From the NCBI RefSeq assembly GCF_963678635.1, contig NC_087062.1:1054001-1118000 (forward strand): a stretch of DNA of 64,000 bases. The letters are read 5' to 3'. How positions within the stretch are numbered: position 1 is the first letter of the stretch; each line of letters begins with the position of its first letter. The DNA comes from Symsagittifera roscoffensis. Lineage: Eukaryota; Xenacoelomorpha; Acoela; Convolutidae. Of the stretch, positions 50,200 through 61,855 are shown in pieces. Under the pieces are notes generated by a model, which saw only the letters and a program-made list of their open reading frames with translations, was not told where the DNA came from and did not search any database. Both the position numbers and the translations under genes were made by a program.

Positions 50200-52080
50200 T
50201 TTATGGTCTGAATCAGTTCGCAAATAATTCAAAACTGTTTCATAGACCAAGTCGGTTAATTTTTTTAAGCAAGCTTTTCTATGTAGGAAATATTTTAAAA
50301 TTTTCAAGTTATTTCAAGAACCAAATTGGTTTTTGGAAAGTTTTTCGTTTCAAAAAATCTATTCTACTTTAAATATATTCATGAGTTTTTCATATTAAAG
50401 TTTTTTTTGGAGCGAATGTTTGCAAAAACCTATGTTGTTCATAAGTTTTTCAGCCTATGGAAAGTTTTTGTTTTTCTTTAGCTGAATCAGCTAGCGCAAA
50501 ACTCAATTTTTTCCTAAGCAAAATATTCAACGTATGAATTTTTCCGACATATTCCAAGAAACAAACCGTTCCTCAAAAATTTTAGTGCGCAAAAATTCAT
50601 TTTTGTTTAAGCAAGCTAAGTAAACTATTCAAACTTGAAAGATTTCCAATTGTTTCTTTGACCGAAATGTTTGAATAAAACGTTTTTCTCTAAATGAACT
50701 AACTGAGCAATGCATTTTCAAAAACTTCAAGTTGTTTCTCAGACTGAAACATTTCCAACAGAAGAATGTTTTTCGAGCCCGCTAACTGAGACATGAAGTT
50801 CAAATTAATCCAAAAACGTTTCTCAGACAGATTCTTTTTGTGAAAATCTAAATTTTTTTTATGCAAGCTATTCAGGAAAGCAAATTTAGAAACATTCCAA
50901 GTTGCTTCATAGGGCGAATCAAATCACGAAACCAATACTGTTTACTAAGCAAGCGACCGAAGCTATTTATACTTGAAATGTTTCCTCTTTTTCCGTTAAG
51001 CAAAATGTATGCCAAAAATTTTGAGCTTTTATGAAAGTTAAAAATTTTTCAAGTTATTTCATGGTCTGAATCAGCTCTCGAAAAGTTCAAATTTTTTGAA
51101 GAGAGCTATTCCACCTATGAAATTATGAATTATTTCAAATTATTTCATAGACCAATTCGGTTTGCGATATGGTTAAATTTTGTCAGCCAGCTAATCAAGG
51201 TATAAAACTTTGAAACAATTCAAGTGATTTCATGAACCGATTTTTTTAAAGAAAAACGACTCCACTAAAAAAACTTTGTAAATTACTTCTTGAAGCGATT
51301 CGGCTTGCAAAAATGTCAGTTGTTTGTGAACTATTTAGCTCACAAAATGTTTTAATACTTTTTTTTATCAACTGAAATGGCTGTAGTAAACTACAAACTT
51401 TTCTTTAGCAATGTTCCAAACTCTTTGATGAAGCAAATCGTTTTGCAAAAAATTTTACAGCTAACTAACTTCTGAAGCATTGTAATATTCAACAGACTGT
51501 ATCAATTCGCGTCAAAATTTCAAGCTATTCTAAGCAAACTATTCAAGCTAAAAAACTTTGTAACGTCTCAAGTCATTTTAAAAACGATTTTGTTAGCCAA
51601 AAGTTTTAAGTTTTTCTAACCGAACTATTCAAGCTAAGACTCAAGTGATTTTATAGAACGATTTTGTGAGCCAAACGTTTCAAATTTTTCTAAGCAAGCT
51701 ATTCAAGCCATGAAAATAAGAACTGTTTCCAGATTATTTATAGACTGAGTCGGTCCGCCAAAAAGTTAAACGCAAACTTTTTAACGCAAACTAATTAATT
51801 TCCAGCAATTAAGTTTTGTAATAATTCAGTTGATTTCATATTTCAAAATGGTTCACGAAAGCTCTTAGCGTTTTTGAACGAACTAATCAAACTATGAAAC
51901 CTTGAAACATTTCAAGTAACTTCACAGATCGAAACGGTTCGCAGAAAATTGAAATTTTTGTTAAGACAGCTGTTGCAGCAAAAAAAAAATTTGAAAGACT
52001 TCAAAGTTTTTCATAAACCGAACAGTTCGAGAAAAATTTAAGTTGTTCTATGCAGCTATTCAGTTTGATTTTTTCAAACC
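50200..52080. repeat. 84-bp satellite family, inverted relative to 1-1,345
   Basis: Words such as AAGCAAGCTATTCA, AAACTTTGAAA, TTCAAGTGATTTCAT and GACCGA/GACTGAATCGGTT recur every ~80-90 bp and are the reverse complement of the monomer at the left end of the window. Monomers are more diverged here and I see no higher-order period. Confidence 0.78.
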
Positions 52081-52408
52081 AACTTTATTAAATTTGATAC
52101 TTTTGTTGTGAATGTATAATTTGAGAAAATTGGGTCCAGAAACAAAAAATTTAATATAAAAGAAATGTTAACATTAGTAATCATAGTTGGAATCAGAAGG
52201 AAAATTGATGCGTTGGAAAATAAACCGACAAAAATACTTAGAAGTAAAATCAAACTCAGTGAAACAATTAAATTTGAAAAATTAAAAATTAATAGCTGCT
52301 ATACTCAAAAATTGGTTATCTAATTGTGTGATTTTGAAAAAAATGATGACATTCTCCTCTAAATACCCTCAAAATTGTCCGTGAAAATATGAGCAAAATA
52401 AAACAAGG

Positions 52409-53160
52409 ATAGCCGGTTGTTGTGCAAGTAGCACAGAATGTTTCGACCACCTTCGTAGAAAAAAATCTTAGAAAAAAAACTTACTTATCTTCAATTTAGC
52501 GTCGTTTCGTCTCAGTGGTGCAATTATAAAACTATACAAACGAAAAGGAAGGTAATAAAATAGGCAAAAAAATTTACAATCATCTTCAAAAAAACGAAAA
52601 TTAAAAAAAAGAACATTAAAATTTTTTGTAATTTTTCGCGTTATAAGAAAGTTTTATATTTGTACAAAGTTTTTTATTAAGCTTCCAAAATAGTGCTCTC
52701 TTTAGTAGATTCTTATTTGTATTAACCTAAATGTCCAATATTTAAAATAATGAACGTTACTCGATCGCTGTACTCGCTCGAAATTAGACTAAAACTAAAA
52801 AGAAAATTAACCATTTTTTCTCAACATTGAGAACAATTTTTGAGTTTTGTTTGTCTTTCGAATCACGACTGAAAAGTCTTTAGAATGATACATCACTCGA
52901 TCCATTCCAGTTATTTTTTGTTGTACGTGGTTTTGCGTGGAAAACAAGAACAAAAGAAAAGAAAAAAAATAAAACACATCCGAATACAAAGTTCCTCCAC
53001 ATTTTTCAAAATATCGTATTTTTCTCCGCTTTCCTCGACCGAATACAGAACGTCTTGACCCGGAATAGGATCATTTTCAACGCGTTTGAACCCGCTACAA
53101 ATCACGGAACTTTCTTTCAGGGGTATTTTGTTAAGCATATTCGAATTTAAAAAAGCCGCT
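52409..53160 (+). repeat. Short non-autonomous repeat, family B, copy 1
   Basis: Begins with the hairpin CTGTGC/TTGTGC-AAGTA-GCACAG within GATAGCCGGTTG...AATGTTTCGACC and continues with AACGTTACTCGATC and CGAATACAAAGTTCCTCC-like blocks shared with 60,925-61,530 and 61,525-61,855. There is no coding capacity; two short minus-strand frames are chance ORFs. Confidence 0.65.
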
Positions 53161-55731
53161 TTCCAGAGGATCTATTACGGATATACTTAAAAACATTCCC
53201 CCAAGAAGTGCACGCTGATAAAAATTGCAAATTTGTGTAAAAAACTTGAAATGTAGCGAGTCTTTAAACTACAGGCTCTTACATAGGCTTGTTAATCGAC
53301 AGACATGCTAAAAGGCCGGTCTCCTGCTAATTTATCGCTTTTATTTATAGGGGTTGAGATTCTTGAGTAGATACCATAGCTGTTTGGGGATTGTTAGCTA
53401 GATACTCAAATAATTTTCCACTGCACAATAATGCCTTTTTTTTGTTATCGGTATTTAGAAATTAAAATATCTTTTACCCTCTAGTTTAGGAGTTAACTGT
53501 CCTTTCGTTAATGCACTATGTGACACAAGAGTGTGCTTGTAAGGAGGTGTTGGTAGTGCTGAATAAGTGAATGATCGCCACTATCGGTCTTGTCTCGCCG
53601 GTCGCTCACCCCTCCCCTCTATACAACTTATTTCTTCATACGTTTCGTCTTGTTTCTTCTCTTATGTTTTCACTTCACTTCTCGTCTGTTAGCTAAAAAC
53701 GGCTCAATTGTTCTTATTTACAAAGTTCACCATGACAAGAGTTGGTACTCAAATTAATCGTATTAAAAATTGCACCTACTATCCCGGCGTGAATAAACTT
53801 AGCATTTCAGTTGTGAAACATGTTTGAAATTGCCTTCATCAGCTTAAAAGAAAGTTACATATAAATTGAAACAGTTAAATGTGGCCAGTTTAAAATAATT
53901 AGTCATGTAGCTTCAACCGAATGTGACCATAAGAAAACTATTGGTATGCATTGTTCCACCGGATCTTAAAGACACTTAACGAAATCAAAAAATGTGGCAA
54001 CTTAAATTCAATAATTTTAGTACATTCTATGCTTATTTAACTTTTTTTCTTAACCGTGCAAACCACCACTTCATTTTGAGTGTTTGCAGAAACAGAAACG
54101 AAAAAATAATTTTCGTATGTTTGCTCTGCCTATATGCGCCTGTGACTCTGACCATATTTGGAAAGTGTCCCTACCACCTTACTAAGATTTGTTGTGACGT
54201 CCATAAGTTCTTAGACTGTTGATTGTTTAAACACCAAATACCATTCAGCACCAATTCAATCTGGTTTTGGCTGGCTTTACATTTTTATCGGCTTGTGAAC
54301 GTGCCAATTGTTTCTAGTGTTTGTTTTTGTCCAGAAGGAGTTTGAATTTGTTCACGTATGCTTCTCACAAACCGCAGAGTGTACGTCTAGACATTGTTTT
54401 TACCAATTCAAAGAGTCATTTCGAATAATTTTCAGATTTGGTTTTCACTTTTAATAGTCATTCGGTGAAGTCGATTTGGAGAACTTGGATCTAAATTCCC
54501 TATTTATTGACAATCGTAATAAAGTTTTATTCCTTACCTACTTTTTACCCATTATACCCATTTCTATGCCCTGACAGCCCTGTGTTGATTAATGACTTAG
54601 TCTGTTATTGGTCAGTTGCGGAGAAAAGGATTAGCCAGTGGAGCTCCAACATTACTCTAATCTCGAAGCTCTTGACTGTGGTTCCAATTATTTATGGTTC
54701 CTGGTTAGATAAAACCCCTTTGCAAGTAACCAATTTGCTCAGAATATTGTGGAAAGTGAATGCCTTTCTGGTCACATTCCCATATTTGCAGTTCATACCC
54801 ACTAATCCCACCGGAGACCCTATTCAAATCAATAAATCAGCGTCTTACTTTCTGGGAAAAATCGGATTCCTCGTAATTTCCAAAAGTCATTGCTTATTTA
54901 ATTGCGTTAGTACTTGCCACTTTATTTCACCTTCAGACTCCCTTCAAGTCGACTCAGCCTACTTTCTGCTCATTTCAACACAAATTTCTCTGGAAGTTAC
55001 ATTTTTTCAACCACTTTAATTGTGTTCCAGAGAACGGACATTGATCGACATTGCCAATATATCTCGCACAGTTTGAAAATTATTATTCAGGATTTTTTGC
55101 AAAAGCTATTGCTGAATTAGACACGATATTGCTGACATTATTAAGATAGATACAAGATATTAATGCGAAAAGTTTCATACTTTCTTGAAAAAAAAACTTG
55201 AAAAAACTGTTTGTCTGCCCATTCTTACCATAAGAAGTAATGGACAGGGAAAGCTAAAGGTTAAAAGGTACCAATCGGCAAACAAACAAACCGGCGACAT
55301 CTCAGCGTGACCTCATTTTGATCATCATTTATAAACATAGTCAGTTGGCAACCCTAATTCGAATCCTAACTTGAACAATAGAGCTCAACTGTTTGATTTT
55401 ACTCATTAACTGAACAGAGAAAGAGAGAGTGTCCATTTTGCCCTCTGTCTTAATTCTCATCTGTGATTCTCAGTTAGTTCTTACGGATATTCGGATCAGC
55501 TTTGCACTTTTATCATCACACATAAAACACCTTTCAGCTGTGCCAAGTTTGAATAGTTTTTGAAGTGCAGCAGAAGTCAACTTTGCTAATTGATTCAACT
55601 TTGCTCATTTCAGTTATTTTTCAGAACACCTGTTGAGCCTGAATTCTTTATTGCCTTAATTTCGACATTAAGCTTTTTCTGAATTATAATTCATTTGCAA
55701 GTTATCTGGAAGAAATCGGAGGAACCAAACT
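53161..55731. other. Upstream region of the kinase gene; no supported gene
   Basis: No repeat family of this window and no convincing coding segment. A 170-codon frame (54,507-55,019, starting TTG) has a hydrophobic, low-specificity composition and no support. The 5' end and promoter of the kinase transcript should lie in the right part; a purine-rich GAACAGAGAAAGAGAGAG stretch is at about 55,414, but I cannot place a TATA box or start site. Confidence 0.5.
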
Positions 55732-55799
55732 ATGGACAAGGAAGTGGAATTTAGAGGGAAGTTGGAAGACTTTTTCGACGTCGGACCAGAAATAGGAAA
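55732..55799 (+). CDS. DRAK/STK17-like kinase, coding exon 1
   Basis: The ATG at 55,732 has A at -3 and G at +4. The exon encodes 22 residues plus two bases of codon 23 (MDKEVEFRGKLEDFFDVGPE...), ending at a canonical GTGAGT donor (55,800). The last residues begin the glycine-rich loop that is completed by exon 2, so the splice phase is fixed by homology. DRAK/STK17 kinases belong to the death-associated protein kinase family of Ser/Thr kinases. Here the kinase domain starts about 20 residues from the N-terminus. A further upstream coding exon cannot be excluded, but there is no need for one. Intron 1 (55,800-56,460) contains no recognised element. Confidence 0.75.
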
Positions 55800-56460
55800 G
55801 TGAGTATATGTCCAGGGGCGTGTCTAGGAGGCGTATTCGCCAGGTGTTGGAAGGATATAGGATAAAAGCGAACTACCTAAAAGCCTTTATTTGCGAAAAA
55901 ATGTCGAGAAAGTTTGCAAAAATCTGCCATTTCGGGTAGTTTGATCAAAAGTTTATGTTTTTCGGCGTACACTATCTTGAATTTGTTTCATTTGGAGTTG
56001 GGAGTTCAAGGCGAATTGGAAGTTGTTAGGCTAAAAATGGATGTAAAGTGTCAAAGATTAGGCAGTGTGGACAACTGAGGGTCGAAACCATATAAGGAAA
56101 GGAGAGCAATGGACTCCGCCTTGCATCTGCCTCTCAGTAAATTATGGAACGTTTCAGAAAATATTCTGTTCTAGTTCGTTTTGTAAAATGGTTCGATAGC
56201 TGAAACATCCCTTCATAAAAACTATTCTGGATCTTTTAACAATTTATTTGTTATTCGTCAACTATTTATCAAAACTGCGAAATATGAAAGTGGGAAGCAA
56301 ACAACTATGTTTTATGAGGCAGTCTATAATCTAAACAAAACCTTATTCAAGAATTTCATAACTGTTTCGTTCTCAATAACAACTGCTTCTTCTCAGCCAA
56401 ACTCAACACTTAATGAACCACATGAAGAGAACTGTAATGCAAGACTTGTCTTCATTTCAG

Positions 56461-56658
56461 AGGTCGATTTGCCAAAGTGCGAGTTGTGAGAAGAAAGAGA
56501 GACGGGGAAGAGTTCTGTGGCAAGTTCCAGAACAAGCGCAGATCCCAGAAGCACTTCAAACAGGAGATCCACACCCACACAGTCTGTTCGCCCCACCCCA
56601 GATTCCCCACCCTCGAGGGCGTCTACCACTGCCAGGCTGAAGTGGTCATCGTCATGCA
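56461..56658 (+). CDS. DRAK/STK17-like kinase, coding exon 2
   Basis: A TTCATTTCAG acceptor precedes 56,461 and a GTAGTT donor follows 56,658; both keep phase 2. The exon encodes the rest of the glycine loop (KGRFAKVR, residues 23-30), the ATP-anchoring Lys in EEFCGKFQNKRR (about residue 44), the alpha-C Glu in FKQEIHTHT (about residue 58) and strands through AEVVIVM. Spacing agrees with DRAK kinases (RGKFAVVR ... AAKFLKKRR). Unspliced, the frame would meet TAG right after the exon, which supports the donor. Confidence 0.82.
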
Positions 56659-56705
56659 GTAGTTAGTCATCACACACTCACTTCAAAACGACTCTCAACA
56701 ATTGC

Positions 56706-56755
56706 AAACAGATAGCCGGTTGCTGTGCAAGTAGCACAGAAAGTTCCGACCACGT
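56706..56755 (+). repeat. Solitary hairpin module
   Basis: GATAGCCGGTTG, then CTGTGC-AAGTA-GCACAG, then AAAGTTCCGACCAC: the same module that joins or starts family B repeats at 52,409 and 60,925, here without the rest of family B. Confidence 0.65.
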
Positions 56756-56809
56756 TAAAAAGTTTAATTCTATCAAACATCGAAAGTTTTAACCGCTTTT
56801 TACCCGAAG

Positions 56810-57175
56810 ATGAGAAAACTTTTCGGAAATTTTTTTATGTCATTCAAATTTCAATCAAATGGACTTGAATATGATAAATCACTCGTTCCATTTAACGATT
56901 TATTCATGGTACCTGATTTTGTGGACAAAAGTTTCTTGTGGAAAAAAGAGCCTATTTTAATGATTGGAACAACAATAGAACCCACGTACCCAGAAGCTAT
57001 TCATAGTAAATGCCAGCTTGTAGGCAATATCGATGAACTTGAGCAACTTAAGTGGTCAAAAAACGGTGTTTTTTTGGTCAATACATTTGGTCAAGAAGAA
57101 CACACCCAAATTAGATTTTACCTGTTCGTAGACGTGATTGGATCACGCTACTCAGACTTGTGCGAAAAACTATGA
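56810..57175 (+). CDS. Unidentified 121-codon ORF inside the kinase intron
   Basis: ATG to stop with balanced, protein-like composition (NDLFMVPDFVDKSFLWKKEP, PTYPEAIHSKCQLVG, IDELEQLKWSKNGVF, IRFYLFVDVIGSRYSDL). It starts about 55 bp after the solitary hairpin module and is sense with the host gene. I recognise no family. It may be a fragment of a transposon protein, a nested gene, or a chance ORF. Confidence 0.35.
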   Translation: MRKLFGNFFMSFKFQSNGLEYDKSLVPFNDLFMVPDFVDKSFLWKKEPILMIGTTIEPTYPEAIHSKCQLVGNIDELEQLKWSKNGVFLVNTFGQEEHTQIRFYLFVDVIGSRYSDLCEKL

Positions 57176-57635
57176 ACCAAATGTTGCTATTCTAAACGCT
57201 GAAAATTTGTTCCCACCCAAAATCAGGTATCACAAATAATCACTGGAATACATAGAGTGATATCACAATGAAGCCCCTGCAGTTGTGATTCGAACCAAAT
57301 TACAAAAAATTTCGACTACTTGTCATAGTATCACGAAAAAAAGGTTCGAAACTTTTGATTTTTTGTCCAATTTCAAAGGCTTATAAAAGAAGAGTAAGCT
57401 TTTACTTAAGCCGTAAAATTTGGCGCCTTCTTTCTTGGCAATGAAAATTTTATAATTATCCAACAAATATGTTTTAAGCTCTATTTAAAAATCTTTGTTA
57501 AATTTAGTAGCTGATTCACAATGTTTATTGAATATGCCTAACTTCTAGGCTTTCATTGTTCAAATCTTGTCATCACTTCAAGGACAAAAACACAAAACAC
57601 GACACATTTGTAAGAAAAGAAGCTTTTTTGTTATT

Positions 57636-58205
57636 GTGGTCGGAACCTTCTGTGCTACCTACACAGCAACTGGCTATCCTTATTGTTCCGACATTCGATA
57701 CAAAAGTAACGGAGTATTTGTGCTCGGGTGGGTTTTTTTTTTCTTCAGACAAATTTCGAATTTTTTACTAGCCATTTTTGGCGGAATTTTTTAAATATCA
57801 TTCACAACGTATTGCTGTTCTGAGCTTAAATTTGAAAGGATATTTCACCTGTGATCACTTTTCGTAAAGTTATGGGGGTTTAAAAGTTGTCATTTTGGAA
57901 AATTTGGGATAATTAACGCGCGATATATTTCGCGCTATTAACGCGTAAGCGGAGATTTATTCCGTCTTAGAACTCGTTCGAAATTGGTTGATGGAAGCTT
58001 ATTTGCCATAATCGATTTGTTGAAAGGAGTAAAATTTATCACTTTGTACCTTATATGGATGGCATGTGGAAAGATAATTTTCACAAAAAAATCTCAATTA
58101 TTTTTCAATTATTTTTTTTACATTTAATTTTACATGTTATTACTGCTCATAGACCGTAAAAGGCAGTCGGAACATTCAGCAGTCCTGTTGTTTTTGTATG
58201 ATAGT
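57636..58205 (-). repeat. Short non-autonomous repeat, family A, copy 1
   Basis: Reverse-complement copy of the unit at 60,395-60,985. It begins with GTCGGAAC, a CTGTGC-type stem, and GTTCCGAC (an 8-bp inverted pair, GTCGGAAC...GTTCCGAC, enclosing the stem), then GGGGGTTTAAAA, GCGCGATATATTTCGCGC and GGCAGTCGGAACATTC. No coding. Confidence 0.72.
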
Positions 58206-58261
58206 TTTGCTGAAACATGGCTTAATTAGTCGCTACACCTTTGTAGCCATACCAATTCCTA

Positions 58262-58812
58262 GTTGGTACTTTATTTTCAGTGACTCTCCTTTTATTGTTC
58301 CGACTTTTGAAGAAAACGGAATATTTATGCTCGGTGTGGTTTTTTTTATGTAGTCTATTTTCGCCGATCGAAATAATAGTTTTTGACAAATTTTTTTAAA
58401 ACCCCATTGACGGTATTAACTTTCTGAGTTCAAATGTAAAAAGATATTTTACCTCCGATTAGTTTTTGTAAAGTTCTGGTGGTTTGAAAATTTGCCAAAT
58501 TTGCCATGTTCTGGACTAAATTATGCGCGCTTTGAAGAGTTTAATCATAATGCTGAGAGCGTAACGCGAATTATTTATGCGTGGCGAATTATATCGCACA
58601 ACAAAATCGTTTCATCGTTTCAAATTGAACTGAGGCTGGCTAATTGGTGGTCGTATTAATTTCGTACGACTCAAAATTGTACTCTTTGATATGTCCAAAA
58701 TGCATAGTTTTTCAAAATTTTTTCCCAAAACTATTCGATATGAAATAAGTAAGGGACAGTCGGAATACTCAGGGCTTTGCCCTGATATACCAGCAGTCTT
58801 GTTGAAGTTCAA
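58262..58812 (-). repeat. Short non-autonomous repeat, family A, copy 2
   Basis: Tandem with copy 1 and in the same orientation. The terminal stem is replaced by TACCAA-TTCCTAG-TTGGTA just before GTTCCGAC. It ends with the CAGGGC-TTT-GCCCTG hairpin and CAGCAGTCTTGTTG. The internal GATTAGTTTTTGTAAAGTT and GGTGGTTTGAAA blocks match the other copies. Confidence 0.68.
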
Positions 58813-60074
58813 AAATATCTGTGAAAACGTAATTCTCACAAAAATCTTCAATTTCTAAGAAGTTGACAAGAAGTTTCAACATGTGATTTTCTCGTAAACT
58901 TTGTTTTGGCCTAAATAACAGTTTAAGCGGTCAATAGCAACCATTGGGGGTGAAGAATACACCTGTACAACAAGTTGACACGCTACTGCTAAAACCATCT
59001 GAAAGTTTTAATGAGAATTGTATCTCACTTAAAATTCTACTTAATTTCTTCCCTTCGCCTGCATTATAGCTAGTTAGATTTAATGTATTGTTAAATTTTT
59101 ATCTCTTTCAGAAAATAAAAGTTAGACTATTTTTCTCTGTATTCAAGCGGAGAACAAACCTTAAATGGTCATAAAGTCATATGGCGCGATTGGAAACAGA
59201 TGGTAGGAAATTGAACAACCATCCGCCTTGGGCTCTTTCAGAGTACCTCTAGCCGCGGGACAGTTTCAATTGACGAATTCATTCAAGTTTGGAATTCAGT
59301 TCAGTTCGGATAAGTTAGACTTGGTGCTGTTTTGTGTAAACAAACAAAGTGGCTATATGAGTCTTAACTGTAAACACTTTTGAAGTCGAAGTTTCCGTTT
59401 CAAATGATTCTGCAGTGCTTCGCGATTAACATCAATGCCCGAGAAAGCCTCTTTGAAACAGCCTAAAATCAGCTAAGAAACGTGTTCTTATCGCAGTCTG
59501 CTGATTTTGATCTTAAATTCTTAAAAAAGAAACAGCGATTAAACTTAATGCGCCATTTCAAGACCTAAATCGTAAATTTTAAATTAACAATTAAAACCCC
59601 AATGTTTTCTCAACTGTGAAACACTCACATTCATAGCCAAAAATGTACATTATTTGAAACAAGTTTAGAAAAAACACAATTATTTGTCACAAACAACAAA
59701 AAGCACAAACAAATTGCAGGCGGACAATTTGCTAAGATTCGTTTTCGACGAGAACTTTGAGAAAACAATTTCTTCACAAGGAAAAATATAAAAATATCTG
59801 TCTCTATCATTGTTTAAGTAACTCGACGTTCTTCATTGTGCTACAATGAACAAAATAAATATTGAATAGGCATTGACATAAAAACGGTTTTTTTTCGAAA
59901 CTATTTGGTAACTTCTTTCAAAAATCGTTGCATTTTTGGCGCTAATTTTCGCCTTTCAGCTGATTAAAGTTTTGGTATGTATTCTTTTAAAAGCTGTCTG
60001 ACACTTCGACTAAACAAAAAAAGCACTTCGGAAGTGTCAAGGATATCAAAATTATCTTGTTTGTTTGTTTTTAG

Positions 60075-60282
60075 TGCACGTGGGGGCGAAATGTACCCCT
60101 ATTGTGTTGGAAGTGACCTTGAACCTGATGGGACAGAATGCGATGGTGGCAGCCCCGTTAGGGGATTAGAGGAAGATGATCAACAGGTGTTCTCGGAGAA
60201 TGACGTCATAAGATACACTGTGCAGCTGCTGGAAGCTCTCCAGTTTCTACACTCGCACAACATCCTCCACTTGGACATTAAG
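60075..60282 (+). CDS. DRAK/STK17-like kinase, coding exon 3
   Basis: A TTTTTAG acceptor and a GTCAGT donor bound 208 bp. Joined to exon 2 it gives a hinge with GGEMYPYC, an acidic/Gly-rich insertion (DLEPDGTECDGGSPVRGLEE), then VFSENDVIRYTVQLLEALQF and LHSHNILHLDIK, where Asp156 and Lys158 of the combined 158 residues are catalytic-loop residues. SENDVIR and HLD(I/L)K are hallmarks I associate with STK17/DRAK. The insertion is longer than in vertebrate family members as I recall them. Remaining kinase lobes must lie beyond the right edge; I found no later exon by 64,000. Confidence 0.85.
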
Positions 60283-60394
60283 GTCAGTCAGTCAGGCAGT
60301 CAATTAAGCTCAACTGGAGCTCAGATTCGGTTAAAGTCAGCCAGCCATCAACCCTGGTTGACCAACAATTTTCATCACATAATTTCCATATCTC

Positions 60395-60985
60395 AACAAG
60401 ACTGCTCGTATCAGGACGAAGCCCTGAATGTTCCGACTGCCTTTTAAGGTCTATGAAGCAGTAATAACATGAAAAATTAAATGTAAAAAAAAAGAAAATA
60501 AAATGAAGCTTTTTTGTAAAAATAAGAGGTTTTTTTGTGAAAATCATCCCCCCAAACGCCACATAAAGTACAAAGTGATAATTTTTGCTTCCAGTAACAA
60601 ATCCATTATGGCAAATAAGCTTCCTTCAAGCAATTTGGAACGATAAAGACGGATTAAATCTACGCTTACGCGTTAAAAGCGCAAAATATATCGCGCGTTC
60701 ATTGTCCCAAATTGGCCAAAATGGCAATCTTTAAACCCCCATAGCTTTACGAAAAATGATCACAGGTAAAATGTCTTTTCAAATTTAAACTCAGGCAACA
60801 ATAGCTTGTGTATGATAGAAAAAATTCCGTCCATGGCTTGTTAAAAAGTCGAAATTTGTGTGAAGAAAAATACCCACCCCGAGCACAAATTTTCCGTTAC
60901 TTTCGTATCGAAAGTCGGAACAAAAAGCCGGTTGCTGTGCAAGTAGCACCTAATCTTTCGACCACTTCATGAAAAGACCATAATT
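60395..60985 (+). repeat. Short non-autonomous repeat, family A, copy 3
   Basis: Starts ACTGCTCGTATCAGGACGAAGCCCTGAATG-like (hairpin, then GTTCCGAC), runs through ATATATCGCGCG, CCAAATTGGCCAAAATGG and CCCCCATAGCTTTACG, and ends AGTCGGAACAAAAAGCCGGTTG followed by the CTGTGC-type hairpin and TTTCGACCAC. It lies just downstream of kinase exon 3. The terminal hairpin doubles as the start of the adjoining family B unit. Confidence 0.72.
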
Positions 60986-61530
60986 TTCTAAACTTTTTTC
61001 AAATGGTTTATAGTGCGCGTTGTATTTAGAGAACTATACAAACGCGTAGAAAGTTAGTGAACTAGGCATAAGCGACAAAATTGTTCTTCAAAAATTGAAT
61101 GAAAAACAAAAATAAGATAAACCTTGCGATTATTTTTTCTAATTTTGTGCATGTTTTTTTTGAAACATTTATTGTCGAAAAAGCGCTAATTGAAACTTCC
61201 AAAACTAGTTTTCTCTTGAGGAAAATTAGGTTTTTGTGCCTAAAAGCCGAAAATAAAATTCAAATTTCATATAAAGAACGTTACTCGATCATTTTTTTTC
61301 TCGAACACGAGCTAAAACTCAAAACATTTAAACCACTTTTTTTCAGCACGAACAACTCATTGAAACAATTTTAACGTTCATGCAGCAACTGAAAGGCCTT
61401 TACTTTGATATATATTTTGACCCACTCCGATGATTTTTTTGTGGCACCTGTTTTTGTAAGAAAAAAGTGAAAAAAAACTAAAACGAGCCGAAATACAATT
61501 TTCTGGCTCATTTTCAATGGTCGAAACAAC
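60925..61530 (+). repeat. Short non-autonomous repeat, family B, copy 2
   Basis: Follows family A copy 3 through the shared hairpin module. It carries TATAGTGCGCG, ACTATACAAACGCGTAG, GAACGTTACTCGATCA and CCGAAATACAA-like blocks in the order seen at 52,409-53,160, and ends at the degraded module GATAGCCCAATGTTGG. Confidence 0.66.
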
Positions 61531-61855
61531 AAGATAGCCCAATGTTGGCAAATAGCACTGATTGCTCCGTCCATATTCATAAAAACTACAATTTTTGTTT
61601 TCCATTTTGTTTTTCAAATTGGTGTGGCTTATAGTGCGTGGTGTGTTCAAGTAACTATATGAACGCGTAGTAAATTAGTGAAAAGTGCATAATTGATAAC
61701 ATTTTTCCTCGAATAGTTATGAAAAAACTCAAAAGATGTAATGACCCATTCCGATGGTTATTCGTGATATTTGATTTTGTAAGAAAAAACTAAAACAAAC
61801 TCGAATACAAAGTTCCTCCTCATTTGCTATAGTCACAACAAAAATTTCCAGTCAA
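61525..61855 (+). repeat. Family B, copy 3, internally deleted
   Basis: Begins with the degraded module (ATAGCACTGATTGCTCCGTCC) and repeats TATAGTGCGTGG, ATATGAACGCGTAG and CGAATACAAAGTTCCTCC, but lacks the middle ~280 bp of copy 2. Tandem arrangement A3-B2-B3. Confidence 0.62.

Larger units (their letters stand above)
56659..60074. other. Kinase intron 2, filled with repeats
   Basis: A 3.4-kb intron carrying a solitary hairpin module (56,706-56,755), an unexplained 121-codon frame (56,810-57,175) and two family A repeats in inverted orientation (57,636-58,205 and 58,262-58,812). 58,813-60,074 shows nothing I recognise. Confidence 0.65.

Noticed and set aside
54507-55019. 170-codon + strand ORF upstream of the kinase
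   Set aside because: It starts only with TTG, has hydrophobic AT-driven composition and no motif; treated as chance.
52409-61855. Family A/B repeats as Helitrons
   Set aside because: They have terminal hairpins, but I see no 5' TC start or 3' CTRR end next to the stem and no A-T insertion site.
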